Below, piece after piece: positions 15,201-24,355 of a DNA stretch of 64,000 nt (position 1 is its first letter; the number at the start of each line of letters is the position of its first letter). The DNA comes from Balanoglossus misakiensis (Eukaryota; Hemichordata): assembly GCA_040954595.2 (NCBI GenBank), contig CM082591.2, positions 9,424,001 to 9,488,000 on the forward strand, written 5' to 3'. The notes below the pieces were generated by a model. It ran no database searches. It was not told the origin of the DNA and saw only the letters and a list, made by a program, of their open reading frames with translations. Both the position numbers and the translations under genes were made by a program.

Positions 15201-17543
15201 TAAAGGTTCAGCACCTAATAAAGCACTCTGCGGAAATTTCCACATAAATCTGCAGTGTGGTAACGTGAACGAGCTTTCGATGACGATTGTCACTGACGCG
15301 TTCGACTTGTGCGTGGACAGAAGACGAACTTGTAAAGCTGGGCTTGGGCGACAGAACACCCGTCCCAACTCAGACGGACCGAATAAGCAATAGCACTGAA
15401 AAAATAGCTACGTAAACCCACCGATCTAGCAATCCGGCCTCACAGAGGTACACTGGTGATGCATAGAAATGGAGTTGAACGTAAAAAAACGCAAAATAGT
15501 GGTAAACAAGAGATTGGATCAGGAGCACACGAAGTGCACTGTTAGCTGCAAGACGTCTGCCTCAGAAGTAACTCAAAAGGTGGGAAAGAGTTGCCTATAT
15601 GTGCACATGACATGTGACCTAGTCTCCGCCCCTCAATGGGTGAGTGACATACCATGCACGGGACCCTGTACCTGAAAATCAGGGATGTTGCCTATTTTTC
15701 TCAGCCCCTCCACACCATTGGGCTACCAAGCGCGCATGTAATGTCAGGTATTTCATGACAATCTTCTTTGCAATTCTAGTCAATTTGTTTTCTTTCTTTC
15801 TATTTCAAATATTTTGTTAGGGCCATTAAGATGGGTCCCTGGGATCTTTTTGCTCGTTGCTATGGGCCTTTATAGGACACTACACTCAATTTTGATCGAA
15901 ACCGTTATGAACGTCCGACAAGGGGCTTGTAACTAGTTAAAAATACACACGATTGTGTGCACACCCCCTGTCCGAGTATGTTTACGGCAGCTACCGCCCG
16001 GCCATAGGCCGCCACGCTAATACGGCAAAGCAGCGGTCAGCGATAGCGTGCGCGTCCTGTAACCACAGTAACTGGATCGAAGGCTAAAAATCCAATGTTT
16101 TGTACACAGAGATTTTGTACCGTTCACGAAAATCCCTAAGGCTTTTTTCATAGGCGACGTAGGCCAGCCAAATTTGACCTGCTTGTTGAGAACGCACTTC
16201 CGCATAGTGTGACGGATCGTTTTTTCGGTTTTCGTCGTGCTAAGAAGCGATACCAGTGGAAGAGTGCGTCCAAAAACACCCAAAATCGATGACTTTTTCA
16301 GGTGTGGTACGGGTATGCTGAAATCGTAGGATACAACGATAACATTCGAAAACAAAATCCGTCACGATCTTCCCTGGTTCAAGCAACTAATGAATACATA
16401 TCAAGTTCGTTTTTGAGGTCACGGAATAAAAAGCCTTAGGCTTTTGAAATTTGACCTAACTAATTTGCATATCAATGGCGTCAGGGGGCGCGCGCTCACA
16501 ATCGTGCAGATTTTCAACTAGTTACCAGCCCCTTGTTAGACTCTGAAAACGGCTTAGTCCAAATCGGGGTGTAATGTCCTATAAAGGCCCATAGCAACGG
16601 GCAAAAAGATCCCAGGGACCCATCTTAAGGAAGACTAGTTCTGATGAATTATATTTCATGGTATAAAAACCAAATGTATGAAATGCAATTACTTCTTATG
16701 GTGAAATTTTTATTAAAACACAATGCCCGGTTTGGGCATATAACATTACGAACCTGCGCATGCGTACTGGTCAGTAAGCTGCAAAGCGACTATAAACCCA
16801 CTTGTATGACCATTGAACAAAATAAAGTTACTGAAGCATGGAGAACTCAATCTTCAGGGCTGCCTCGTATAGAACTACTCATTTGTATTCAACGAGTGCT
16901 CCATAACAGTCTCATTGTCGTCATATGAAAAAAATAAAAGGCGCCGTATAATATCCACCAACACTTTCAGTTTCGTTTCACCCATTTACATTAATTTTCA
17001 TTTTACAAATTCCCACTATATGTTTACAAGGCATACAAGGCACACATTCTTTGTCAATTTGGATTGTCTGCGGTTGTTTTTGTGTGACCACGATGACCTT
17101 AGCTGGCCTAGATGCGGAGTGTCTTTAACCCTACACTCGTGAATAGAAACGATTAGTGGGAAACGACATAAAGAGGGGCGGTACAATGAAAGCTTTCGAC
17201 GAGGTGAAAACGTTGTTAGTAATACACAATTTTCAATAATTATGAGGTTTGTGAGCTTTAGAAGCCACTTACCTTCTTGGGTCAACTCTACTTCCCTACT
17301 GCAGTCGATATCCAGGACACGTTTATATAGCTTGCCATCGGCTTTAGGGTAAACGGGGACAGCGCTGTCTCGAGTTTCGTTGTACAATGCCATGGTTTCC
17401 CTGTACGTTACCTGCCAGTTGTAGGTGCACACTTCGTAGTTGTCTTTCAAACGACAATCTCCATTTGGAGTCAAAATCTCCGATTTCGCCGGCAAAGATA
17501 CAACAATTACTAAAAGTAAAGACAGCGACAAGTTGCGAAGCAT
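20..17543 (-). CDS. Laccase-like multicopper oxidase, secreted (9 exons seen, 3' end off window)
   Basis: Joined exons on the minus strand: 17543-17273, 7128-7028, 6651-6506, 5342-5219, 4675-4563, 2414-2305, 1865-1558, 958-831, 215-20. Each GT/AG border keeps the reading frame and gives 499 codons without a stop. A hydrophobic signal peptide (residues 1-22) is followed by cupredoxin domain 1 with HWHG (His141, His143) and HWYHSH (His185, His187). These are the type 2/3 copper ligands of laccases. Cupredoxin domain 2 is in the exon at 1558-1865 ([21 protein letters not shown]), and a NCPF...C stretch with [10 protein letters not shown] opens the third part. The C-terminal His-Cys-His copper sites should lie left of base 20. 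Family members oxidise phenols or metal ions outside the cell; the substrate here is unknown. The gene is longer than 17.5 kb, mainly because intron 1 is full of transposons. Confidence 0.93.
831..958 (-). CDS. Multicopper oxidase exon 8
   Basis: 128 nt with acceptor TTTATCTTGTAG. It encodes [12 protein letters not shown] and CHVANCPF. The donor was taken as GTTCGT at 830 because only this phase joins exon 9 to read [15 protein letters not shown], which fits the family. A GTAATC four bases further on breaks the frame. Confidence 0.82.
983..1075. repeat. Fragment of the TTAA-flanked foldback MITE
   Basis: Resembles one arm of the MITE at 42353-42712: an AATGGGACAA start, a run of CT, then CTACATGTGGATATATAGTGA. 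Lies in the oxidase intron between exons 8 and 7. Confidence 0.6.
1375..1495. repeat. Compound ATTC / ATCG / CAGT microsatellite
   Basis: Runs of ATTC, then GATC/ATCG, then CAGT/CAGC units. Starts 63 bp below the donor of oxidase exon 7, in the intron. Confidence 0.85.
1558..1865 (-). CDS. Multicopper oxidase exon 7 (cupredoxin domain 2)
   Basis: 308 nt with acceptor TTTCCCCACAG and donor GTAAGT. It encodes most of the second cupredoxin domain: [26 protein letters not shown] and [11 protein letters not shown]. Confidence 0.93.
2305..2414 (-). CDS. Multicopper oxidase exon 6
   Basis: 110 nt with acceptor TTTATTGGTAG and donor GTAAAC. It encodes [26 protein letters not shown] runs straight into WHYDLNG of exon 7, as in homologues. 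Confidence 0.88.
2541..2866. mobile_element. Foldback MITE
   Basis: The left end TCTAGAATCCAGACT is inverted at the right end AGTCTGGATTCTAGA. Inside, CATGTCAAAGGACT is inverted to AGTCCTTTGACATG. Sits in the oxidase intron between exons 6 and 5. Confidence 0.75.
2990..4555. mobile_element. Second foldback MITE copy split by a 1.45 kb inverted-repeat element
   Basis: 2990-3067 (TGATCAAGATCATG ... GATTGGCTGCATTAATGATCAG) and 4522-4555 (CTCAATATCAGTGACCTG) resemble the middle of the MITE at 2541-2866. They are separated by an element at about 3068-4521 whose ends, CAGCCAGAACGCAACG and CGTTGCGTTCTGGCTG, differ at one position as inverted repeats. Inside the insertion two stretches near 3370 and 4120 (TTCTTGAAC...GTTGCAC) are direct repeats. 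The right edge lies within 10 bp of the exon 5 donor of the oxidase. Confidence 0.65.
4563..4675 (-). CDS. Multicopper oxidase exon 5
   Basis: 113 nt with acceptor TATGTCACAG and donor GTGAGT. It encodes [16 protein letters not shown], the family's F-x-L-x-L-x-DWMH/E segment linking domains 1 and 2. It is short but joins in phase on both sides. Confidence 0.87.
4848..5202. mobile_element. Foldback MITE, TTAA-flanked, complete
   Basis: TTAAAGGGAGAAAGTCTCTC at the left is inverted to GAGAGAGACTTTGTCCCTTTAA at the right. Long internal arms surround a CACTATATATCCACATGTAGA core. The same family occurs complete at 42353-42712. The flanking TTAA suggests a four-base target duplication. Confidence 0.85.
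5219..5342 (-). CDS. Multicopper oxidase exon 4 (HWYHSH copper motif)
   Basis: 124 nt encoding [18 protein letters not shown] and [11 protein letters not shown]. The donor is GTACGT at 5218-5213. A MITE ends at 5202, so only 14 bp of original intron lie between the GT and the mobile element. Confidence 0.92.
6184..6369. repeat. Long palindrome P1 with same-orientation CTCG boxes
   Basis: Arms of about 90 bp. AACACCTAT at the left pairs with ATAGGTGTT at the right, and TGAGTTACCAGAATCATA is exactly inverted. Near the tip CCCTCGGCC faces GGCCTCGGG, so CTCG (6267-6270 and 6280-6283) has the same orientation on both arms. Lies in an oxidase intron; no coding potential seen. Confidence 0.85.
6506..6651 (-). 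CDS. Multicopper oxidase exon 3 (HWHG copper motif)
   Basis: 146 nt ending at the donor GTAAGC. It encodes VTNRL...[16 protein letters not shown]...PGETFTY. The two histidines of HWHG are trinuclear copper ligands. The trailing AG joins A of exon 4 to give Arg. Confidence 0.92.
7028..7128 (-). CDS. Multicopper oxidase exon 2
   Basis: Acceptor TATTTTGCAG, donor GTAAAT, 101 nt, phase 1 to phase 0. It encodes the start of cupredoxin 1, including [16 protein letters not shown], the family's N-P-x-x-G-P-like segment. Confidence 0.9.
7617..8229. mobile_element. Harbinger-type MITE, copy 1
   Basis: Inverted ends GGCTGCATTCACAAACACCT / AGGTGTTTGTGAATGCAGCC are flanked by TTA on each side (7614-7616 and 8230-8232), the target duplication typical of PIF/Harbinger. 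The inside is rich in long G and C runs. A 738 bp relative lies at 33741-34478. Confidence 0.85.
8244..8867 (-). repeat. 3' LTR of the gypsy element
   Basis: 624 bp, TG...CA ends. Begins only 12 bp from the TTA duplication of the neighbouring Harbinger MITE. Confidence 0.9.
8868..10448 (-). other. Non-coding 3' part of the gypsy element
   Basis: 1.6 kb between the integrase remnant and the 3' LTR. No conserved protein seen in either strand. It contains palindrome P2. Confidence 0.6.
10028..10173. repeat. Long palindrome P2 with same-orientation CGAG boxes
   Basis: AGGTTATTACGAAAATACC is inverted to GGTATTTTTGTAATAACCT, and GACATTAGCGC to GCGCTAATGTC. Between these stems CGAG occurs on both arms in the same direction (10067-10070 and 10130-10133). 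Inserted in the gypsy element. Confidence 0.85.
10449..13679 (-). pseudogene. pol: Gypsy pol, broken (protease, RT, RNase H, remnant integrase)
   Basis: In order: a protease with LVDTGSTHS near 13365; the reverse transcriptase in an open stretch at 12493-11573 with the catalytic YLDD motif at about 11935-11918; RNase H with [10 protein letters not shown] near 11280. The frame then jumps from the end of RNase H into the late part of the integrase ([17 protein letters not shown]), so the zinc-binding and most of the catalytic part are gone. [17 protein letters not shown] stretch at about 10680-10630 is the integrase C-terminal GPY/F module. It cannot make an active polyprotein. Confidence 0.9.
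13700..14972 (-). pseudogene. gag: Gypsy gag, broken
   Basis: An ATG at 14972 starts [11 protein letters not shown] but meets TAA after 17 codons. Further gag sequence continues in several frames: [19 protein letters not shown] near 14400 (capsid-like), a long segment at 14306-13893, and a CCHC knuckle C-x2-C-x4-H-x4-C at about 13832-13790. It is thus a nucleic-acid-binding structural gene of the element, disrupted by at least one stop and several frame changes. Confidence 0.85.
15167..15760 (-). repeat. 5' LTR of the gypsy element
   Basis: 594 bp, TG...CA ends. Shorter than the other LTR and with scattered substitutions, indicating an old insertion. Confidence 0.9.
15826..16628. mobile_element. 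Inverted-repeat element (803 bp)
   Basis: Ends TTAAGATGGGTCCC / GGGACCCATCTTAA, with about 55 bp of further inverted sequence (GGCCTTTATAGGACA / TGTCCTATAAAGGCC). An inner inverted pair lies around AACTAGTTA. No coding frame recognised. Confidence 0.8.
16629..17272. other. Intron sequence without recognisable features
   Basis: Rest of oxidase intron 1 between the inverted-repeat element and exon 1. Nothing supported on either strand. Confidence 0.5.
17273..17543 (-). CDS. Multicopper oxidase exon 1 (start, signal peptide)
   Basis: The start was chosen at the ATG at 17543 because [22 protein letters not shown] is a typical signal peptide. The open frame extends further upstream, but that stretch has no such character. 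It gives 90 codons plus one base and ends at the donor GTAAGT. The leftover G joins AG of exon 2 to make Glu. Confidence 0.88.
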
Positions 17544-17665
17544 GTTGAAACGCTCTGCACCAGATCCGGCGAACAATAGTACCACGTTCACAAGAAGATG
17601 AATTGAACCCAGAGTGCACGTGAGGGGTGTGTGAATGAAAATGAGACAGACTTCAGGGTCACAGA

Positions 17666-17677
17666 CTCTATATGACC
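17666..17677 (-). promoter_or_regulatory. Possible TATA-like box of the oxidase
   Basis: The minus strand reads CATATAGAG about 125 bp upstream of the chosen ATG. Spacing is acceptable for a short 5' UTR, but the match is weak. Confidence 0.25.
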
Positions 17678-18622
17678 TTTCTCACAATCATCCATGAAAG
17701 AAGTCAATAAATCATGACTCCGTGGCTTATTTCGGTTAATCATTAAACCAATATGCACTTCCCAAAGTTAATTGCCCAAAGGAGATATTTTCTGAAAGTG
17801 TACATTAAGATGTTGTTTGGGTAAAATGTGTGCAGGATTGTCAGACCTCGGTTTCATTATACTGTGTATCTAACTGACGTCACACAAATAATAACTTGTT
17901 TTCATGGGAGGGGGGGGGGGTTATCGTGTATTTTATCAACAAAATAGTTATTATTGCGTTTACTTTTGTAACAAAAAAATTATATTATCTCTCATGGGAT
18001 TATGGAAAGCATCTGGCTTGTATCAATGTGTGGTTTTCCTATGGCCTCAGTTCAAACATATTTGTACAAGGTATATTTGTACAAGGCTGGCGTAAGTACA
18101 TTGTAGGCCTATAACCGATTCGAGACAGTTGAGGTAATATTCTGGCGATTTTTTAGCAATTTTTTTTTCGAGACGTGAGGGGGTTGAAAATGAAATTACT
18201 CCGAAATCTGCGTGTTATGTTGTGTTGTGTTGCGTTGCGTTGTGCTGTGTTGTGGTGTGTTGTGTTGTGTTGTGTGAAAGAAAATAGCTAAACATGAACC
18301 GGTTTTATATTTGTGTACTGACTGTGTTTGAGTGAAGACCGGGAAGTACGTTTGCGTTGTTCTGGCTTTCATTTTGCATTTTACGCTTCATTTATATTTA
18401 TTCAAACAAATTAACATTTACCTTTTTGAACGGCATTGTTATTTACTCCATACTTGTATTTGTAAACAATACACACTATATTTGTGTTGTGTGACGTAAT
18501 TATGCGCAGACAAACATATGATTACGGAGAACAAGCACACCACAAACTTCGTGGAATCACATGTCACGTGATTTCTCTTCTGGTACACACGGGTACAGAT
18601 AGGCATTCACAACACACCAGCT
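17678..18622. repeat. Intergenic region with TGTTG pentamer repeat
   Basis: Non-coding interval between the oxidase start and the RING remnant. A G-run lies at 17905-17920 and an imperfect (TGTTG)n array at about 18215-18279. No gene seen. Confidence 0.7.
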
Positions 18623-18752
18623 ATGGCAGCGAAAGAGTCTAAGATGTTCGGCGGAGATCGATGATAATATCTGTCCTGTGCTATCTGCTCAGAGCGATAC
18701 AAGAATGCTAAACTGCTATCGTGTCTACACAGCTTCTGCGAGTCGTGTCTGG
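18623..18752 (+). pseudogene. RING-finger (TRIM-like) first exon, broken
   Basis: ATG at 18623 reads MAAKESKMFGGDR then meets TGA TAA. In the same frame the sequence resumes as SCAICSERYKNAKLLSC, then LHSFCESCL, a C3HC4 RING pattern (C-x2-C-x11-C-x-H-x2-C-x2-C). A one-base shift across the stops reads EIDDNI, as expected in TRIM-type proteins, so two small compensating indels are likely. A GT donor follows at 18753. Downstream exons are absent; an LTR fragment starts about 150 bp further on. Confidence 0.7.
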
Positions 18753-18899
18753 GTATATTAGCAAATCTCTCTCGTGTTCGTCGGTCTTCAGTGATTTTCC
18801 TTGAATGGAAAAATATCAAACGCGTTGAATATTTGTCCGTTGGGGAATATATTTTGGTCGCTTCCGCCCTTACTGCATGTATTACCGCTGGAATCTTTT

Positions 18900-19413
18900 T
18901 GTTATTCATGCATCGGGGAATCTGTAGCGATGAGGTAACGGACTCTGACGAGAACAGTGATCCATGGAGACACGTATCTGATTCACGTTCATGTATTGTC
19001 CGAAATTACTTCAGTACATCAAATATGCCCAGTAAAGTATGTGAGGAAGGCAACGAACACGGTAGCCTGATGTACTCCCATCTCCCGTTAGATTTATTCT
19101 CTTACAACGTTGGAAACAAAGTTCTCTTATAATTACTTTTCTCAAGGCGTGGTTAATCATGTAAAATATCAAAAATACAATGTGTTATAATTTCATTGGG
19201 CATCAATTCAAATATATACGTACCATATTACATAAGGCATTATATAACAAAGTCACTTCGGTGATGATTGACAACCAGAGCAGTCAGTTAAACACCAGCT
19301 CTCCCTATCTACTTCAAATACATAAAATCAAATACTATCAAACATTGACATTCCCGAGCTCTGGATTAATTAATTGACCCTTAAAATCATATTTGACCTT
19401 TAAACAGATCGTA
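18900..19413 (-). mobile_element. Solo or truncated LTR, same family as 52025-55030
   Basis: From GCATCGGGGAATCTGTAG to CAGATCGTAACA it matches the LTRs at 52025-52553 and 54502-55030 with many substitutions. The first ~25 bp are missing or changed. No internal region follows. Confidence 0.85.
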
Positions 19414-19510
19414 ACACATGGTTCAGTTTATGGCAGTCGCTGTGCCTGTCGATAAGAGTGGAACTTTCATACTGCGTACGCCGCGCCGCCAGGCAAAGCG
19501 ACTGTATGTT

Positions 19511-19691
19511 TCTGGAGCAAGACTAGGTCAAAGGTTAAATAATCAGCAAAACTGTATGATTAGCGTCGCGTCCACAGGACGTTCTAACACGGACGCGCAT
19601 TTCTGTACAGAGTCTTGGAGCAAGACTAGGTTAAGTCTAGACTTGCTCCAAGTCTATGGGCTGTGTAGGGAACGTGTCGGCCCATAGACTT
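19511..19691. repeat. Cluster of short inverted repeats
   Basis: GTCTTGGAGCAAGACTAG (19612) is inverted at 19637-19654, and AAGTCTATGGGC (19650) at 19680-19691. A further copy of TGGAGCAAGACTAGGT lies near 19512. Adjacent to the Harbinger element. Confidence 0.6.
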
Positions 19692-19793
19692 GTACACCTT
19701 GCTGCTTTCCGGTTGCTATGAATTATTCATGTAGACGTCATTTATGAATATTCATTTGCTAATTTAAATAGTGGGCGGAGTTTCAATGCATTA

Positions 19794-19980
19794 AGGCCGC
19801 CGCACACGAGAGAAATCAGCTGAGCAAAAAGTCATTCGAGGAATTTTGCTCAGCAATTTTCCTTCCGTGTGCGGGCGATATTTCCTGATCTTTTTACTTT
19901 TGCGCCGCGGATCACGATATTCAACAGGTTTGATATTTTTTTCCTCGCGAGGAAAGTTACTCACCGTGTGCGCCGAACCA
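19794..19980. repeat. Left terminal inverted repeat of Harbinger
   Basis: Contains an inner inverted pair AGCTGAGCAAAA / TTTTGCTCAGC. Matches 26360-26539 in inverse orientation. Confidence 0.93.
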
Positions 19981-20370
19981 TAGACCCTAGAGAAAAACGG
20001 GACAGGAAAGGGCGGCAAACATCAAAGGAAAAGGGGATTAGCCGGTTTTGAACCTAAATGGAATAATTACAAAAGGTGTCAATCGGTCGTGGATGGGCGA
20101 TCGTCAGTGTCCAACACCCCTGACTACTTTGCAGACGACAAGTAATCTTAGTGATCTTCGGAATACAATTGTTGTTTGATGCCGGTCGAATCCCGCCGAT
20201 TTTTGCTGCAATTTTAAACATTATATAACTTAATTTCTTCCAATAATGGTCTCGAATAAACTTTTAATGTCTTCATTTGAAGACAGACAATTATTGAAAA
20301 CACTCATGGCCAAGAGATTATTTTTTGGTCGTGATATCTGACTCTGAATTTTAACCCGAATCGCATATCG

Positions 20371-20455
20371 CATGCGCAATTAGGCTAGATACGTGAGTAA
20401 AATTACTTTGTTCGGCCATAGACCCTAGAGAAAATCAGGACAGGAAACAACGCCT
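20371..20455 (+). repeat. Duplicated Harbinger sub-terminal segments
   Basis: GCGCAATTAGGCTAGATACG...TTTGTTCGG (20373-20415) recurs in the same direction at 26317-26361. It is followed by CATAGACCCTAGAGAAAA, which also occurs at 19979-19996 next to the left TIR. The left end therefore holds pieces of both ends. Confidence 0.85.
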
Positions 20456-20669
20456 CTTTCTTTGTAGTCACCTGGGTGGAATACATTAACTAGTGTTTGC
20501 ACAGGTGTTGGCCTCCGCCCGCTTATCTAATCCCATTTACGGCCTGAATAACGCGAAATCCCGCGAAACACGAGACGAGATCATGCGAAACACCCCAAAT
20601 CACGCATTTCTCGAGATTTCATGAGACGTGAACAGCCTGGATTGTTTACACCACTAGCACTGACAGAAA

Positions 20670-21047
20670 TGCCACAGCGATGACGACGAGTTTGTGGACG
20701 TTTTCTCCGAGGAAGACACAAATGGGTGTTCAGATAGCGATGTAAGCGAAGACGAAACCCGTTCAGAAGACACAAAACCATTTGAATTGGTGATAGATTG
20801 TGTGCTATCAGACAATGCTGCATTACAATATTGGTCTGATTTGTCAAAGGGTCTTAGTGAAGCCCTATCCCAACATCACACCCTTATTGTTCCTGATATA
20901 ATGGCGTTTTGTGCTGCGTGTAAACGGAGGATTTACTCAACAAAAGGCTTGACAATACCTAACTGGACACATCAAGTGTTATTAAAAAAATATCCGCATT
21001 TGCGGCTTTCCAAAAAAATCTCCTCAAGGGTGGATGATCAAAAATAG
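20670..21047 (+). other. Unassigned acidic open frame inside Harbinger
   Basis: Open after a TGA at 20661, without an ATG at its 5' end. It reads DDDEFVDVFSEEDTNGC and continues acidic to CVLSDNAALQYW, ending at TAG 21047. It could be an exon after an acceptor near 20666 or a remnant of a third ORF. Not recognised. Confidence 0.3.
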
Positions 21048-21577
21048 ACCCACGAGAAAAAAAAAAGAAAACACAACTTCCGGAAAGCCGGAGTGTCGCT
21101 GGTCGCATGATCGCATAACAACAAGTTGACTTCTTTTTTTCTTTCAACTGAATGTGAAATATCTGCGTAAAACCCCACCAATACACCCACAATTACATGG
21201 TAACAACAATAAAATAAGAGGTTAAGACATTCAAGGAATATCTTCCTTAAAAAAAGGACCCAATCGGCAGCATGAAATTTTACGCTACATGCAACCGGAA
21301 GTATTTGTCTGCGAGCACGATGCACAAAAAGCATGGGCAAAATCGTCATTTATCACAGAAATTTGCCACCCATCGACAATCAGAGATTAGTACTATGCAC
21401 GGTCGGTTTGTTACGACTTCCTGTGCGACGAAGGAACGTAATAAATGCCAAATCTTGGAAAAACTGGGAGACAAAAATCCAAAACAAGTGAAGTTCTGGA
21501 AACAAAACAATCGAGACAGGTTCGGAACTACGCAATGTTCTTTTTGACGGCAAACGTAAAATTGACGACGATACAAG

Positions 21578-24355
21578 ATGGCCGCCTCCACTGAAACTAA
21601 CTACATGTACATCAACGAAGCCGTCGTCGAAGACAAGTTGGTGGAACTATCGGTAGAGTTTCCGGTCCTCTACGATGTAAGATCGCCCGACTTCAAAAAC
21701 CGGGACAAAAAAGAGCATGCGCTCCAAGAAATTGAAGCGCAACTTGGAAAAACAGGTAAGAGTTAAAAAGTACGATGTTGCCGACGAAATAAAAGTGGAG
21801 ACGCCGTCAAAACATGCAAAAGGCCCACCAGCAAAACAAATGTGGCCAGGGCCACGGTACAGACTATCGGAAGAAGTTGTATCAAGCACAACTTTACGTG
21901 ACAATACGTTTCAATAATGTGCAACAAAATAACAACTCTCTACAGACATTGTTACAATAAATGGCGTACACAAAGCACCAATGAATGAATGCCGTTAACG
22001 GTCTAGTCCAGACGTCCTGCACGTGTCGAGCCTGTAATTTATTCACGTAATATGCCTGTTTCTTAATAAATTACAGACTCGACACCTGCCGGTTTCAGGA
22101 TATACTAGTAAATTGCACATTGATTCAAACCATTGTCCGCTCACGTCACGTTTGATTTTGCAGGCGATCCAAGCTTCGTTTGCATGTCGATCATACATAA
22201 TAGGACCAAAAATGTTTGTGTTCACATTTGAAAATGCAAGGCAAATTGTCTGTTGCCATATACACTGGGGTAGTTATTAGGGGGGGGGGTGTACTTGAAA
22301 AATATGACAGCAATGTCTTGTTGAACAGGCATTCAGTACTTTGATACTTAGTAAAATTGTGAATTGTATTGTTCACTATGATTGGTTATATACTGTAGTT
22401 ATTGTGTTTGACTTGATGATAAAATGGTGTTATTTTTCAGCTGAATGGGTTAAAATAAAATTGAGATACCTTCGAAACAATTATGTAAAGGCTAAGAAAC
22501 CCCCGAGTAGTGGAAGCGCCCGGAACACCACGAAGAGAAGGAGCTGGCTGCTTGACAAGCTCCAGTTCCTGGACCCATTTATTGCGTCCAGGCCATCAAT
22601 TTCAAATTTGGATACAGTAAGTATTTTATTCAATTCAAATAGCACATACACAAAAAAAAATTAAACAACTGCAGAATTTTTTCTTCTTATTGTTTATTTT
22701 TTAGAATGCACTATACATAACTCAATGCATTTTACATAAGTTAAAATCAATAAATATACAAGCAAAAGCAGAAAGATAAATATTTAGTTTAAACAGACAT
22801 TCCAAATTACCAATATATAAACATTTAACAATCTGTTCCTATAATACCAATAAAATACATTTTAAATTAGCCATGTATAAAAACATCACCTTCCCCAATT
22901 CCAAATAGTGCATAAGAAAAAGGTCATAACATTGCACCAATATTGCACCAATCTCAACTAGTATAAGTTGTTTCATTTGGCAGTGAAAATTTCAAAACGT
23001 GACCATGTGGTTTTGCCATGGGACTGAGCCTACTCCAGAAAAGTAGGTAGTCAGAAGATTACGCTGGGTTTTTGCATCTTTACTTGGATTTCTGTCAAGT
23101 GCTGGTGCCAATCCAGTAAGTGCTGGATCATTGCGCCAGGCACCAGCAGTGAATGTGTGGTTTTCAATATCTTCACTGTCAGAAACACTAGTGTAGCCAT
23201 GTTTGTTTTTATCCACCATAAAATTGTGCAAACAACAGGCTGACAAAACCAAAGCTGTAACTCTATCGGGGTTGAGATTGATTGATGTGTGAAAAACACG
23301 AAACCTATTTGCGAGAATCCCGAAAGCATTTTCAACAATCCGCCGAGCACGGGAGAGGCGATAGTTGAAAATCCTTTCCCCTCTCTCCAGATGCCTATGA
23401 GGGTAGGGTTTCATCAAATGTGTTGACATTGGGAAGGCATCGTCCCCAATGATATGGTAGTTTATCTTGTTCCCGGCTACATTATCTGGTGGAGGTACGT
23501 TTAGGCATTTGGCATCCAACGCGTTTTTCAGATCAGAGTGCTTGAACACGCCTGCATCACCTTCACGACCAGCTGCCCCAACATCTACACATATGAACTT
23601 ATAATTTGCATCAACTAACGCTAAAAACAATATACTAAAAAAATGCTTATAATTAAAAAATTCTGACCCGCTGTTGTGTGGCTGCACTATGGCAATGTGT
23701 TTGCCATCTATTGCCCCAATACAACATGGGTAGTTCCACTTCTGTTTGAATTCATCAGAAATGATTATCCAGTCTTCCATGCATGTTGGAGTCTGAAACA
23801 AAATGGAATATAAGGATAAGAAGTTATTAAATGTGATTTTTTTTATCATTTCAGCCATCCCCATCCTTAGTGGATGATGAAGTTAATACTAGCAGGCATA
23901 ATGAAGATGAAGAACGCACATTAAATGTTGAAGATTCCAATGATGTAGAACCAAAACAACCAGTAAAATCAAAAAATAAATCTTCAAAACGCCATCAAGC
24001 TGAAATGGAGTATGAACTTATAAAGGGGGTTGCTGCATCGATTGCAGATAGAAATAAAAGACAAAAAAAAGATGATCAGGAAAACAGTGCCATACAGTCC
24101 TTCGGCACCTATGTGTCCCAGGCACTAAAAGACCTTGAGCCCAGGGTGAGGCATTTGGCCCAGCATCGTATTAACAACATTTTGTTTGAGGCTCAGTCTG
24201 GAACCTTAATGCCTGCCAATTATAGTCCCTACAACTACCAGCAGCCTGCCCATCCCTTTACACAACAAAACTGGAATGTACCACATCAGCAATGTTCTGG
24301 TCCCAATAATGTTGATGTACCCTTTGATGAATCACCAATCTATACTCAAATGTAA
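21578..24355 (+). CDS. Harbinger MADF/BESS DNA-binding protein (284 aa, 3 exons)
   Basis: Exons 21578-21755, 22441-22616, 23855-24355, with phases 1 and 0 matching. Exons 1-2 form a MADF (Myb/SANT-like) domain: EDKLVELSVEFPVLYDVRSP, then AEWVKIKLRYLRNNYVKAKK, then WLLDKLQFLDPF. Exon 3 is acidic, then a KR-rich stretch, then a BESS-like helix (AIQSFGTYVSQALKDLEPRV). In PIF/Harbinger elements this partner binds near the transposon ends and carries the transposase into the nucleus. The start is an ATG in good context (AAGATGG). AATAAA lies near 24944. No lesion. Confidence 0.93.
22023..22085. repeat. Hairpin in MADF intron 1
   Basis: GTGTCGAG-CCTGTAATTTATT is inverted to AATAAATTACAG-A-CTCGACAC. 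Here CGAG pairs normally with CTCG, unlike in palindromes P1-P5. Confidence 0.7.

Larger units (their letters stand above)
8244..15760 (-). mobile_element. Ty3/gypsy LTR retrotransposon, degenerate, TSD ATCT
   Basis: Two LTRs (8244-8867, 15167-15760) start TGTCA on the minus strand and end TGACA. The flanks are ATCT on both sides (8240-8243, 15761-15764). On the minus strand a purine-rich tract AGGTGGGGGAGT precedes the 3' LTR, and TGGTGGCAGC follows the 5' LTR as a probable primer-binding site. Gag, protease, RT and RNase H are in the gypsy order but broken by frameshifts and stops, and most of the integrase core is missing. The element fills most of intron 1 of the oxidase and is transcribed in the same direction as that gene. 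Confidence 0.93.

Noticed and set aside
16644-16928. 94-codon plus-strand frame
   Set aside because: No domain, no splice context, and composition as in the surrounding intron.
22023-22085. Sixth member of the CTCG-box palindromes
   Set aside because: Here CGAG and CTCG are normal complements on opposite arms, so there is no same-orientation box.
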